Shown here: positions 1 to 8,344 of the stretch, one piece after another
Numbering within the stretch: position 1 is the first letter of the stretch
How the letters are laid out: each line of letters starts with the position of its first letter
Origin: G020350405 sp964513655
Lineage (GTDB): Bacteria > Planctomycetota > Phycisphaerae > Sedimentisphaerales > Anaerobacaceae
Length of the DNA stretch: 33,291 nucleotides
Direction: 5' to 3'
NCBI GenBank assembly: GCA_964513655.1
Contig: CAZENQ010000031.1
Location: forward strand, 1 to 33,291
The notes under the pieces: generated by a model
What the model was told of the DNA's origin: nothing
Database searches by the model: none
The model's input: the letters and a program-made list of their open reading frames with translations, nothing else
Made by a program: the position numbers and the translations under genes

Positions 1-338
1 CTCTGATTGTCAATTGAGACTATTACGGCACAGTCATCGCCATCGAAACCTATGGTTGGGTCGTCGTAGCCGATTTTTTTGATGGTGTTTCTGACAACAG
101 CGGGGATGTCGACATATGCTTCTGTAGTGATTTCGCCGGCGACAACAACCAGTCCTGTAGTTACGAGTGTTTCGCAGGCGACCCTGCTTTTGGGGTCCTG
201 GGCGAGCATTGCGTCGAGGATGGCGTCGGAGATGTGGTCAGAGACTTTGTCGGGATGGCCCATAGTTACGGACTCTGAGGTGAAAAGGTATTTGTGGGCT
301 TTAGAGCGCGACTTGTTGGTTGTGGATTTCTTTGGCAT
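1..338 (-). CDS. metK: S-adenosylmethionine synthetase, N-terminal part (cut by window edge)
   Basis: Makes S-adenosylmethionine from methionine and ATP in the cytosol. Only the first 112 residues are present; the gene runs off the left edge. Translating the minus strand from the ATG at 338 gives a short basic leader and then F-T-S-E-S-V-T-M-G-H-P-D-K-V-S-D, the MetK N-terminal signature with the ATP/metal-contacting His-Pro-Asp-Lys, followed by D-A-I-L-D-A-M. The next stretch, E-T-L-V-T-T-G-L-V-V-V-A-G-E-I, is also typical of the family. The leader of about 15 residues before the conserved core is a little longer than usual. A purine-rich AAAAGG lies upstream of the ATG, and a strong promoter sits at 394-422. 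I see no SAM riboswitch in the short leader. Confidence 0.95.
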   Translation of the reverse strand, partial: MPKKSTTNKSRSKAHKYLFTSESVTMGHPDKVSDHISDAILDAMLAQDPKSRVACETLVTTGLVVVAGEITTEAYVDIPAVVRNTIKKIGYDDPTIGFDGDDCAVIVSIDNQ

Positions 339-393
339 TTGTAATTTTTCCTTTTATCTTTTGGTTGTGTTTTTGCTCAAAGCGAAAAATCAT

Positions 394-422
394 ATGATAG
401 CAGTTTTCGTTGAGAGAGTCAA
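394..422 (-). promoter_or_regulatory. sigma70-type promoter for metK
   Basis: On the minus strand, a -35 box TTGACT (417-422) and a -10 box TATCAT (394-399) are separated by exactly 17 bases. The predicted start of transcription near 387 gives a leader of about 50 bases before the metK ATG. This is too short for a SAM riboswitch. Confidence 0.7.
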
Positions 423-483
423 ATTAAAAGTGTTTAAGAGGAGATAGTGGTTCTGAGAATTTGTCGATTATTGTTTTAGTGAA

Positions 484-1461
484 TTATTCGTTGAGCACCC
501 AGTCATACTTTATGTATTCAATGGCGTAGTTCTCTGTTTCGAGAAAATACACATCCTGCTGCGGGATATAGTTAGTGATGAAATTTAAGACGGCCCGTAC
601 GGCCGGGGGGTGGTCTTTGAACTTTTTATCTGTGCCGTATTTGCTTATGAATTCGCCACCGAACCATGTTGGCTGGAGTATGGCAGGCAGATGGACGACT
701 TTGGCGTTTCGGTCTATCTGGAACGCCTGTGGGTCAGAGAGGAATCTCCTGACCTGGTCGTCCAGCTGCCGGTCGAGGCTGCTGCCGTAATACGGCTGGT
801 TGCGCAAAGGCGGGCTGGAGAGACTGGCGTTACAGAGGGCGAAGAATGCTCTGGGTTCGTTAAACTCTTTGCGGAAGAAGCGCCGTTCGACCCCTAAGAG
901 GGTAAATTCCTCGTCCATGATGATGAATTTGTATTTGGTCCATATATCTTTGATGTGTCTGATGCTGTTTGGCGGCCAGAAGAGGCGGTGGATTCGCGTT
1001 GATTTAATTGGATAATTGTCGACTATTATCTTTAGCATTTGTATGTTGTAGGCGTTGATCCAAAAGGCGATTTTGTCCTCTCGCGGCCAGGCGTTGTATT
1101 GGTTTGGGTCGAGGTTGTCGAATTCGTCGAGGAGTTTTTTCAACTCTGTTCTTTTTCGTTTGAGTGTTTTGTAGTCAACCGCTGCCTTATCATCGACATA
1201 GTTTTTTAGGATGTCGGCACATTTGTCGTGGAAGGAGACAGTGGGGGGCGTTTTGGGCTTTGTTGGTTGGGGTTCCGGGGTTTGAAGTTTTGGCGGTTCA
1301 ACTTGCGGTGGTTCAACCGCTGGTGGTTCAAGCTTTGGCGGTTGAACCTTCGGAGGTTCCGGCGTTTTGGTTTCGGGGCTTTCGGGCTTTGCGGGTTGAC
1401 AGCCGGTAGAGAAAAAGAGGATGGTCAGAGAAGCGGTAAAAACGATGAGGCTTTTGGCCAT
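484..1461 (-). CDS. DUF547 domain lipoprotein with proline-rich linker
   Basis: A predicted lipoprotein of 325 residues of unknown function. Residues 1-20 form a signal peptide ending S-T-G, followed by the lipidation Cys21. Next comes a Pro/Glu/Lys linker (about residues 22-75), which would act as a spacer from the membrane. The C-terminal two thirds is a DUF547 domain, with F-W-I-N-A-Y-N and a later A-L-C-N-A-S-L-S-S-P-P-L block. The usual family form of that block is closer to A-L-N-C-A-S-x-x-C-P-P-L, so the Asn-Cys order is swapped and the second Cys is Ser. An upstream ATG at 1542 would give 27 more residues. I prefer 1461 because GAAGGTGA lies just upstream and a good promoter (1524-1552) would start transcription downstream of 1542. 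Confidence 0.85.
   Translation of the reverse strand: MAKSLIVFTASLTILFFSTGCQPAKPESPETKTPEPPKVQPPKLEPPAVEPPQVEPPKLQTPEPQPTKPKTPPTVSFHDKCADILKNYVDDKAAVDYKTLKRKRTELKKLLDEFDNLDPNQYNAWPREDKIAFWINAYNIQMLKIIVDNYPIKSTRIHRLFWPPNSIRHIKDIWTKYKFIIMDEEFTLLGVERRFFRKEFNEPRAFFALCNASLSSPPLRNQPYYGSSLDRQLDDQVRRFLSDPQAFQIDRNAKVVHLPAILQPTWFGGEFISKYGTDKKFKDHPPAVRAVLNFITNYIPQQDVYFLETENYAIEYIKYDWVLNE
1277..1360 (-). repeat. 15-bp tandem repeat coding the proline-rich linker
   Basis: Units of 15 bases with the plus-strand form GG-N-GGTT-N-AA begin at 1292, 1307, 1322 and 1337, with a diverged unit at 1277 and a partial one at 1352. Each codes a five-residue unit of the type x-V/L-E-P-P in the lipoprotein linker. The in-frame period means copy number could change without breaking the gene. 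Confidence 0.75.
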
Positions 1462-1523
1462 TTTATCACCTTCACAAGGATATAAGTGTCTGTTTTTCGG
1501 CAGAAAGCTTATATTTCGCGTGT

Positions 1524-1552
1524 ATTCTAAGAAATCAAGCAATAATGTGCAA
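1524..1552 (-). promoter_or_regulatory. sigma70-type promoter for the DUF547 lipoprotein
   Basis: On the minus strand, a -35 box TTGCAC (1547-1552) and a -10 box TAGAAT (1524-1529) have a 17-base spacer. Transcription would start near 1517, giving a leader of about 55 bases to the ATG at 1461. Confidence 0.65.
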
Positions 1553-1609
1553 GAATTTGCTAATTGTTTTTATCGTGTTTTGAGGGGGGCTTAATTTTGG
1601 TCATAGGCG

Positions 1610-1622
1610 TTTACAGTGTAAA
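1610..1622. repeat. Perfect inverted repeat, possible operator
   Basis: TTTACA-G-TGTAAA is a perfect dyad with 6-base arms around one central base. It lies between the end of rtcB and the promoter of the DUF547 gene. The form fits a small dimeric regulator's site, but no regulator is identified. Confidence 0.35.
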
Positions 1623-1639
1623 ATCAGTCGAGAGATATT

Positions 1640-3082
1640 TCAGCCCTTCAGGACGGCTAAAGGGACCATTCGGGCGACTGGTTTTGCCCAGCCGCACTCG
1701 ACGACGATTCGGACGACCTCGTCGATGTCTTTGTATGCACCAGGAGCTTCTTCCTTTATTTTGCTTTTGTTGCCAGCGATAAGTTTTATGCCTTGCATAC
1801 TTCGTCTGAACTGCTCATCGCTAATCAGAGCAGGAGCAATTGTTTTACCTCTTCGAGATTTTCCCAGAGCGGCGGTGCGGCTCATCACCCTTCCAGCGCC
1901 GTGGTTGACGGAACACAGGGACTCTTCGGAGTTTCCGGTTCCGACGAGCAGGAAGCTTGCGGTCCCCATAGAGCCCGGTGTTATTATGGGCTGGCCGGTT
2001 TTTTCGAAGATGGTGTTTGTCATGCGTTTTGGCCCGAAGGCACGGGTTGCACCTTTGCGGTGGACCCAGAGGCTGCTCCCTTGGTGTTCTTCGAGCTTTG
2101 CCATATTGTGGGTTACATCATAAAGCAATGTGAGTGGTGTCGGGCCGAACATTCTGTTAAAGCAGCGTCTTACGAGCAGTGCCATGATGTGGCGATTGGT
2201 GAAGGCAAAGTTAGCGGCGGCGGCCATAGCGGTGATATAGTTTTTGCCGGCTTTGGTTTCGGTGGGCAGAAAGCTAAGCATTTTTCTTCGCTCGGCCATG
2301 TCAGGTCTTTGTGCGGCGATATTCATATATTGGTCCGCGACTTCATAGCCGAATCGTCGGGAGCCGGAGTGTATCATCACGACGATTTGGTTTGGGTAAA
2401 GACCGAAGGTTTTTGCCAAATCATGGTCAAAGATTTTCTGTACGTATTGTATTTCGATGAAGTGGTTTCCACCGCCGAGCGTGCCGAGCTGGGCGGAGGC
2501 TTTTTGCATTGCGGCGTTTGGAACCGTGGCGGGGTCGCCGGGCATTTGGCCGTTTTCTTCGATTCTCTGGAAATCATCGGCGAATTCGTCCGGATCGAAG
2601 GCCTCCCACGCTCGATGGTTGGTTCTTTGTGCGAGTGTGGGTATGGCGGCGACGCCATTATTTATGACGGCTTCGAGGGAGGTTTTGTCCGTGACCAAAT
2701 TGGTCTTTCCTTCTCCGAGGGGGATGTCACGGGCGATGGAAGCGGCGATTTGGTCGGTGTCGATGTCACCTTTTGAAAAAGGAGTGCGCAAGAGGCGCAT
2801 TCCACAATTTATATCGTAGCCAACGGCGGCGGGCATTATTGCCTTGTCCATGCCTAAGACGGCACCGATTGGAATGCCGAAACCGACGTGGATATCGGCA
2901 GTGGCGAGGGCTTTCCTGGCTGGCGGCAGAGAGGCGGCATCGTAGAGCTGGCGTACTGCGTCTGGTTCGAGTTTAACGGCCTCGGAGGCGAAAATGGTTG
3001 CATCGGTAACCATTGTGCCTTGCCGTTTCATATACAAGCGAAGCGGGTCAGTTCGGACGAGTTTTGGAGATGGCTCTGCCAT
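1640..3082 (-). CDS. rtcB: RtcB family RNA ligase
   Basis: GTP- and Mn-dependent RNA ligase that joins a 3'-phosphate or 2',3'-cyclic phosphate end to a 5'-OH end through a histidine-GMP intermediate. At 480 residues it has the family's usual length. The metal ligands are all present: D90 and C93 in G-Y-D-I-N-C-G, H207 in G-G-G-N-H-F, H238 in I-H-S-G-S-R and H325 in D-V-T-H-N. The nucleophile is H394 in N-H-G-A-G-R-V-M-S-R. The spacing matches that of the archaeal RtcB residues D95, C98, H203, H234, H329 and H404. The protein should be active. No archease gene lies beside it. It stands apart from rtcA, about 16 kb away on the other strand, so co-regulation is not shown. AAGAG lies before the ATG. 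Confidence 0.95.
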   Translation of the reverse strand: MAEPSPKLVRTDPLRLYMKRQGTMVTDATIFASEAVKLEPDAVRQLYDAASLPPARKALATADIHVGFGIPIGAVLGMDKAIMPAAVGYDINCGMRLLRTPFSKGDIDTDQIAASIARDIPLGEGKTNLVTDKTSLEAVINNGVAAIPTLAQRTNHRAWEAFDPDEFADDFQRIEENGQMPGDPATVPNAAMQKASAQLGTLGGGNHFIEIQYVQKIFDHDLAKTFGLYPNQIVVMIHSGSRRFGYEVADQYMNIAAQRPDMAERRKMLSFLPTETKAGKNYITAMAAAANFAFTNRHIMALLVRRCFNRMFGPTPLTLLYDVTHNMAKLEEHQGSSLWVHRKGATRAFGPKRMTNTIFEKTGQPIITPGSMGTASFLLVGTGNSEESLCSVNHGAGRVMSRTAALGKSRRGKTIAPALISDEQFRRSMQGIKLIAGNKSKIKEEAPGAYKDIDEVVRIVVECGWAKPVARMVPLAVLKG

Positions 3083-3117
3083 AAATTAACTCTTCAATTA
3101 GTTACAGGTTCTCAGAT

Positions 3118-3146
3118 ATTATACGAGTTATTTTGATTTATGGACA
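3118..3146 (-). promoter_or_regulatory. Possible promoter for rtcB
   Basis: On the minus strand a perfect -10 box TATAAT (3118-3123) lies about 35 bases before the rtcB ATG. The -35 region at 3141-3146 (TGTCCA) is weak. An activator or alternative sigma factor could be needed, but the sequence does not show one. Confidence 0.35.
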
Positions 3147-3222
3147 GGAGGCCTAAGGAATATAGTGAAGAAAAAGCGTTTGTTTGACGAGTGTAGAATA
3201 AAAGTGCCGGGCCTGATTTGGC

Positions 3223-3251
3223 TTGACAAAGGGCGTTTTTAACGTTAATCT
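3223..3251 (+). promoter_or_regulatory. Possible promoter for the secreted repeat protein at 3311
   Basis: A perfect -35 box TTGACA (3223-3228) is followed after 17 bases by TAATCT (3246-3251), a weak -10. The leader to the ATG at 3311 would be about 50 bases. Confidence 0.45.
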
Positions 3252-3310
3252 GGGTAATACTAAGATAGAGTTGAGTAGAAATTTGGGTGTTTTTTGAAGG
3301 CTTTTATAAG

Positions 3311-4444
3311 ATGCAGGTCAAAGGGCCGTTTTTTACTGTTTTGACGGTGTTTTTGGTACTGGTGACGAGCTCAGGTAGTGAAGCTGTGGATACGGCCGAG
3401 ATTGACGCGGTGCGCAGCAAGGGGGTACTTGGCAGCGAGGATTTGCGGATTATCGACCGTTTTGTCGGTGAAGCGGTGGACGAATTGGTTCAGACGAGAG
3501 ATTTTACCTCTGTAGCAAGGGTTCGTACGGTTATTTTATCGCGTAGCAGCTCGGGTACGGCGAGCGCTGCGGCGCAATACGCGGAGCAATTTTCAGATTC
3601 GGCCCATAGGTATATTTCGAGGGGATTTGACCGGGCCTCAGGGCTGACGCCTGAGGAGCGCAGATACAAAGCGATTCTCAACCTTTTGATTTTGGCGGAT
3701 GGTCTTGAGGACTTACGGTTGGCCGATTTAGCAATGAAATGGCTAAATGATGATAATGCAATAATTCGCTACTGGGCGGTTCATTCTGTAACCAACGGTG
3801 GTTTTATAAAGAAGCTAAATACGGCGGAAGGCGGCAATCCCGGGTTGGCGTCTGAAATCGCGGGACAACTAAAGGGTTTGGTAGAGAGCGGCGGTTCTGA
3901 GGAGTTGGCTTTGATGGCTCAGTTCGGCGGAGGGGTGAACGTTCCTGAGGCAGAGGAGCTGCTGCTGCAGATAACTGATGTGCGAATGAGCAGATACGTG
4001 GACTGGACGGTGGAGTATGAGCTTCTGGATAGCGCCATTTTAAAATTGTTGGACAGCAAGATACCTTCCTCGGGTCAAGCCAATGTCGAGATTGCAAGGC
4101 GGTTTGCGCAATTGTATTCTTACGCAATTCAAAGATATGTTAAGGGGCGTGATGACTTTCTAAGTGCCGAACAGAAACACCAACTGGCTTCGGTGCTGGT
4201 GGAGACGGAGGTATTTTGCGTAAGCAAGAGGACGCGGATCGCACAAGCGGTTATAAAGAAGGCTGTGGAACAGGAGGATTATGTGGCCCTTCTGGCGGAA
4301 CATAACAGACTGCTTGGCGATGAGACGAGGGCGGGTCAACTGCCGTCGACGTTGAACTTTGATTACGGGGAGAACCCTGACAGCAGCAGGCGAACGGCGC
4401 CGCTTGCCTTACCGGAGCCACCAAGAGAGCAAGTATCTCAATAG
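3311..4444 (+). CDS. Secreted helical-repeat (HEAT-like) protein of unknown function
   Basis: A protein of 377 residues that I cannot assign to a named family. Residues 1-25 look like a signal peptide (Lys near the start, then a V/L/F-rich core ending S-G-S-E-A), so export is likely. The rest is strongly helical. The stretch near residues 136-165, with N-D-D-N-A-I-I-R-Y-W-A-V-H-S-V, resembles a HEAT repeat, so a solenoid used for protein contacts is plausible. The last 15 residues are proline-rich. A GTG at 3287 would add eight residues before the signal peptide. I chose the ATG at 3311 because GAAGG lies 10 bases before it. The next gene is the M2-type peptidase, 154 bases on. Confidence 0.7.
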   Translation: MQVKGPFFTVLTVFLVLVTSSGSEAVDTAEIDAVRSKGVLGSEDLRIIDRFVGEAVDELVQTRDFTSVARVRTVILSRSSSGTASAAAQYAEQFSDSAHRYISRGFDRASGLTPEERRYKAILNLLILADGLEDLRLADLAMKWLNDDNAIIRYWAVHSVTNGGFIKKLNTAEGGNPGLASEIAGQLKGLVESGGSEELALMAQFGGGVNVPEAEELLLQITDVRMSRYVDWTVEYELLDSAILKLLDSKIPSSGQANVEIARRFAQLYSYAIQRYVKGRDDFLSAEQKHQLASVLVETEVFCVSKRTRIAQAVIKKAVEQEDYVALLAEHNRLLGDETRAGQLPSTLNFDYGENPDSSRRTAPLALPEPPREQVSQ

Positions 4445-4598
4445 AGGGTACTTTTACATTAGCCGCGAGAGAACATTGGATGTTTGTTTTTATAGCTGGT
4501 TGATGAAGATAGGAGTCGGATGAACCCAGCTGAATCCTGCAAGTCTGAAAACGAATACTGATGAATGGACGTTTAGTATTTAAGGGGTAAATCGAGTC

Positions 4599-6278
4599 AT
4601 GAAGGTCTTATCAATCGCAGTTTTGATATTTACAGTGGCTGTCAGCGTTACAGGTTGTGAGCGTCGGACGAAAGAGGGACGACTTGAAGAGTTCATTACG
4701 GCGCATTTGGAGAAAATCAAGCCGATAACGAAGCAGTTGAATCTTGCATATTGGCGCGCGGCGACGACGGGTGAGTCTGAAGATTATGATGAGGTCAGCA
4801 GGCTGGAGCTGGAGGTTCGCAAAATCTATAGCAATCGGGAAGAATTTGCCTTGCTTGGCGACTTGAAAGACTCAGGAGAGGTAAGGGAGTCAAAACTGGC
4901 TCGGCAATTAGACAAGCTGTACAATTCGTATCTGGAGAACCAGATAGAGCCAGGGCTTTTGAAAAGAATAGTTGAATTGGGGACGAAGATTGAGAAGAAC
5001 TTCAGCACTTTTCGGGGCAGCATTGACAGGGAGAAGGTCACTGATAACCAAATCAAGGAGATTCTAAAGACGGAGGCGGACTCGGTCAAGCGAGAGAAGG
5101 CGTGGCTTGCGAGCAAGCAGGTAGGACCGGTGGTATCAGCAGATTTGATAGAGCTGGTGAAGCTGCGAAACGAGGCGGCGCAAAAGGTTGGTTTCGATAA
5201 TTTCCACACGCTTTCTCTGACGGTCGACGAGCAGGATGTCAAAGAGCTGGATGAGATTTTCGATGGACTCTATGAATTGACCAATGAGCCTTTTGCGCGT
5301 GTAAAGGGTGATTTGGACCGCATTTTGGCGGCGAAGTACGGTGTTGAGGTTTCGGAGTTGGCGCCGTGGCATTATCATGACCCTTTTTTTCAGGAAAGCC
5401 CGCTGGTATATGAGCTTGATTTGGATGCCTATTATAAAGATGATGATGTTAAGGAACTGTCGGTGAGATTTTTCAAAGGCGTTGGTCTGCCCGTGGAATC
5501 CATACTTGCCAACAGCGACCTGTATGAGCGTGAAGGGAAGAACCCACACGCTTTTTGCACTGATATAGACCGTGAGGGTGATGTTCGCATTCTGTGTAAT
5601 CTTAAGAACAATGAGTACTGGATGGGTACGACGCTGCACGAACTGGGTCATGCGGTTTATGATAAATACCAGGACCCGCAGGTCCCGTACTTACTCAGGG
5701 AGCCGGCGCACATTTTTGCAACTGAAGCGATTGCCATGTTTTTCGGCCGGCTGAGCCGCAACGCCTTCTGGATGCAGCAGATGCTGGGACTGTCGGGTGA
5801 ACAGCGGAGCGAGATAGAAAAGGTGAGCGGCAGGTATACGCAGCTTCAACAGTTGATTTTTGTTCGGTGGGCGATGGTTATGTACGACTTCGAGAAGCAA
5901 CTTTATGCCAATCCGGACCAGGACCTCAATAGTTTGTGGTGGCAGATGGTTGAGAAATATCAGTTCGTGAGAAAGCAGGAAAGCCGCAATGCACCGGACT
6001 GGGCCGCCAAGATTCATTTCACCATCGCACCGTGTTATTATCATAACTATGTGCTGGGTGAGCTGTTGGCGTCTCAGCTGCATCACCATATAGTCCACAA
6101 AGTCTTGAAGCTCGAATCGGATGCGGGCCTAAGTTATGTTAACCGCGGTGACGTCGGGGATTTTCTTCACAAGAAGGTTTTTGAAGCTGGGGCAGTCTAT
6201 CACTGGAACGATATGATTAGGCGTGCAACGGGAGAGCCGTTGACGCCGGAATACTTTGTTGGGCAGTTCGTTAATTAA
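4599..6278 (+). CDS. M2-type (ACE-like) peptidyl-dipeptidase, lipoprotein
   Basis: A zinc metallopeptidase predicted to remove dipeptides from the C-terminus of peptides. It has 559 residues, usual for bacterial M2 enzymes. Residues 1-19 form a lipoprotein signal ending V-T-G before Cys20, so it should be anchored outside the cytoplasm. The zinc motif H-E-L-G-H is at 347-351. A third ligand Glu follows 25 residues after the second His, in F-A-T-E-A-I-A-M-F-F-G, close to the spacing in angiotensin-converting enzyme. The helical N-terminal half also fits the gluzincin fold. An OPT oligopeptide transporter follows after 46 bases, probably in one operon, which points to peptide feeding. M3-like assignment is the main alternative; the peptidase call itself is firm. 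Confidence 0.88.
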   Translation: MKVLSIAVLIFTVAVSVTGCERRTKEGRLEEFITAHLEKIKPITKQLNLAYWRAATTGESEDYDEVSRLELEVRKIYSNREEFALLGDLKDSGEVRESKLARQLDKLYNSYLENQIEPGLLKRIVELGTKIEKNFSTFRGSIDREKVTDNQIKEILKTEADSVKREKAWLASKQVGPVVSADLIELVKLRNEAAQKVGFDNFHTLSLTVDEQDVKELDEIFDGLYELTNEPFARVKGDLDRILAAKYGVEVSELAPWHYHDPFFQESPLVYELDLDAYYKDDDVKELSVRFFKGVGLPVESILANSDLYEREGKNPHAFCTDIDREGDVRILCNLKNNEYWMGTTLHELGHAVYDKYQDPQVPYLLREPAHIFATEAIAMFFGRLSRNAFWMQQMLGLSGEQRSEIEKVSGRYTQLQQLIFVRWAMVMYDFEKQLYANPDQDLNSLWWQMVEKYQFVRKQESRNAPDWAAKIHFTIAPCYYHNYVLGELLASQLHHHIVHKVLKLESDAGLSYVNRGDVGDFLHKKVFEAGAVYHWNDMIRRATGEPLTPEYFVGQFVN

Positions 6279-6324
6279 TTTAATCGCGTTTTGATGTCCA
6301 AGGAATTGGAGGCGATATTCAAGG

Positions 6325-8283
6325 ATGAATTCAAAAGGGCAATCATTACCAGAGATTACAATTAAGGCGGTTATTCTGGGGGTGGTGCTTTCGATAGTGT
6401 TAGCCGGCGCAAATGCCTATCTTGGGTTGTTTGCGGGCATGACGGTGTCGGCATCGATACCAGCAGCGGTGGTGTCGATGGGGGTGCTGCGGCTGTTTCG
6501 GCGAAGCAACATTCTGGAGAACAATATTGTTCAGACGGCGGCATCGGCGGGTGAGTCGTTGGCGGCGGGAGTGATATTTACGCTTCCGGGGCTGGTGATT
6601 CTGAACTACTGGACCGAGTTTGATTATGTGTGGGTGACGGTGATAGCGGGTTTTGGCGGTTTATTGGGGGTGTTGTTTACGATACCGCTTCGGCGGGCAC
6701 TGATTGTGGAAGACAAGCTTAAATTTCCTGAAGGGATAGCGACAGCGGAGGTATTGGAGTCGGGTGAGCGGGGGGGTTCGGACATCTGGTGTATTGCGCA
6801 GGCGGCGGTGGCGGCTGGGCTGTTTAAATTAGGGGCGGCCGGTCTTCGAATCTGGGCGGAGGTTTTCGAGGTTGCGCGCGGGATTGGCGGGACGATTGCG
6901 TACTTTGGTTCGAATTTGAGTCCTGCGCTTCTTTCGGTGGGTTATATTGTTGGGTTGAATATCGCGGTTCTGATTTTTTTAGGTGGGCTAATCAACTGGC
7001 TGGTCGCGATACCGATTTGCGCGGTGTTTCAGAGCTGTCCCGTAGTGGATGGAGAGGCGCTGCCGGCGGTAGATTGGGCACACCAAATCTGGTCGACGCA
7101 GACGCGGTATATTGGGGTGGGTGGGATGCTCGTCGGCGGACTGTGGACGGTTGTGAAACTGAGGAAATCAATCACGAGCGGGATAAGGAGCGGGCTGCAG
7201 GCGTATCAAGGTATGAAGACCGGAAGTGCTACAATTGCCAGAACGGAAAGAGATATTCCGATGAAGTGGATTCTGATCTTGATGATAGTGTCAGTGGTTC
7301 CTTTATTTATCGTGTATCAGGTTTTCGTCAAGCAGGTGAGCGTATCTGCTCCGATGGCGGTGACGATGCTGCTGACGGGATTTTTGTTTTCGGCGGTGGC
7401 CGGTTATATGGCGGGATTGGTTGGGTCGTCGAATAATCCGATATCGGGGGTAACTATAGCTACGGTCCTGGTTTCGGCATTGCTGCTTTTGGTATTGATG
7501 GGTTCGGGTGCGGCAAATGGGCCGGCGGCGGCGATAATCATCGGTAGCGTTGTGTGCTGTGCGGCGGCAATAGCCGGAGACAACATGCAGGACTTGAAGG
7601 CAGGTTATCTCGTTGGGGCGACGCCGTGGAAGCAGCAGGTGATGCAGATGGTGGGGACGGTGTCGGCGGCGCTGGTGATGGCACCGGTGCTGACGCTATT
7701 GTTGAAGGCGTACGGATTTGCGGGGCACGAGTCGGCGAGGGACAATCCGTTGATTGCGGTACAGGCGAACCTGATGGCATCGGTTTCGAAGGGAGTTTTC
7801 GAAGGGCAGCTGCCGTGGCGGTTTGTCTGGATTGGCGCGGGTCTGGCGGTGGCGGTGATAATACTGGATGAGTATCTGGTGCGTCGGGGCAGTTCGTTTC
7901 GTACGCCAGTATTAGCGGTGGCGATAGGGATATATCTACCGCTTGAATTAGAAGTTCCGATTCTTGCGGGCGGGATAATTCATCAGGTGATCAAGGTATA
8001 TCATCGAAGGAAACAAACGGCAAAGGAGGCGGTGGAATTAGCCAACAGGAGGGGACTATTATTTGCATCGGGTCTGATTACCGGTGAGGCATTGGTTGGG
8101 ATTGGACTGGCGGTACCGATTGTTCTGAGCGGCAAGCCGGACGTGTTAGCGGTTTTAGAGAAGCCATTAGGGGTGTGGCCGGGGGTGGTTTTGTTAGTCG
8201 GGGTGGCGTACTGGCTGTATCGGACTGCGCTGGGCAGGGGCCGAGAGGAGAATGCATCGCAAAGCCAGAAACCGGAAGAATAA
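6325..8283 (+). CDS. OPT family oligopeptide transporter
   Basis: An inner-membrane transporter of 652 residues, probably importing small peptides with protons. The protein is hydrophobic throughout, with about 14-16 membrane segments. Family marks are the early N-I-L-E-N-N-I-V-Q-T block (62-71), a P-E-G-I-A-T-A-E-V block near 139 and N-N-P-I-S-G at 370-375. It lies 46 bases after the M2-type peptidase and is likely co-transcribed with it. Some OPT proteins carry metal-chelate (siderophore-like) substrates, so peptide specificity is inferred from the neighbours. The coding strand is rich in G and poor in C, which produces long opposite-strand shadow frames. Confidence 0.92.
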   Translation: MNSKGQSLPEITIKAVILGVVLSIVLAGANAYLGLFAGMTVSASIPAAVVSMGVLRLFRRSNILENNIVQTAASAGESLAAGVIFTLPGLVILNYWTEFDYVWVTVIAGFGGLLGVLFTIPLRRALIVEDKLKFPEGIATAEVLESGERGGSDIWCIAQAAVAAGLFKLGAAGLRIWAEVFEVARGIGGTIAYFGSNLSPALLSVGYIVGLNIAVLIFLGGLINWLVAIPICAVFQSCPVVDGEALPAVDWAHQIWSTQTRYIGVGGMLVGGLWTVVKLRKSITSGIRSGLQAYQGMKTGSATIARTERDIPMKWILILMIVSVVPLFIVYQVFVKQVSVSAPMAVTMLLTGFLFSAVAGYMAGLVGSSNNPISGVTIATVLVSALLLLVLMGSGAANGPAAAIIIGSVVCCAAAIAGDNMQDLKAGYLVGATPWKQQVMQMVGTVSAALVMAPVLTLLLKAYGFAGHESARDNPLIAVQANLMASVSKGVFEGQLPWRFVWIGAGLAVAVIILDEYLVRRGSSFRTPVLAVAIGIYLPLELEVPILAGGIIHQVIKVYHRRKQTAKEAVELANRRGLLFASGLITGEALVGIGLAVPIVLSGKPDVLAVLEKPLGVWPGVVLLVGVAYWLYRTALGRGREENASQSQKPEE

Positions 8284-8286
8284 AAG

Positions 8287-8296
8287 GACAATTGTC
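8287..8296. repeat. 10-bp palindrome between convergent genes
   Basis: GACAATTGTC begins four bases after the TAA of the first OPT gene and lies in the 61-base gap between convergent genes. It has no loop and no T-run, so it is not a convincing terminator. Confidence 0.3.
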
Positions 8297-8344
8297 TTGT
8301 GAGTTAGGAGGATTGGTAAGGTGGTTGGTGTGGGGCGGCGGTGA

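Noticed and set aside
339..483. SAM riboswitch before metK
   Set aside because: The leader after the promoter is only about 50 bases and lacks the helices of any SAM riboswitch I know.
1793..2776. Long open frame of 327 codons on the plus strand opposite rtcB
   Set aside because: It lies wholly antisense to a well-supported RtcB with intact active-site residues, and its translation is low-complexity and matches nothing.
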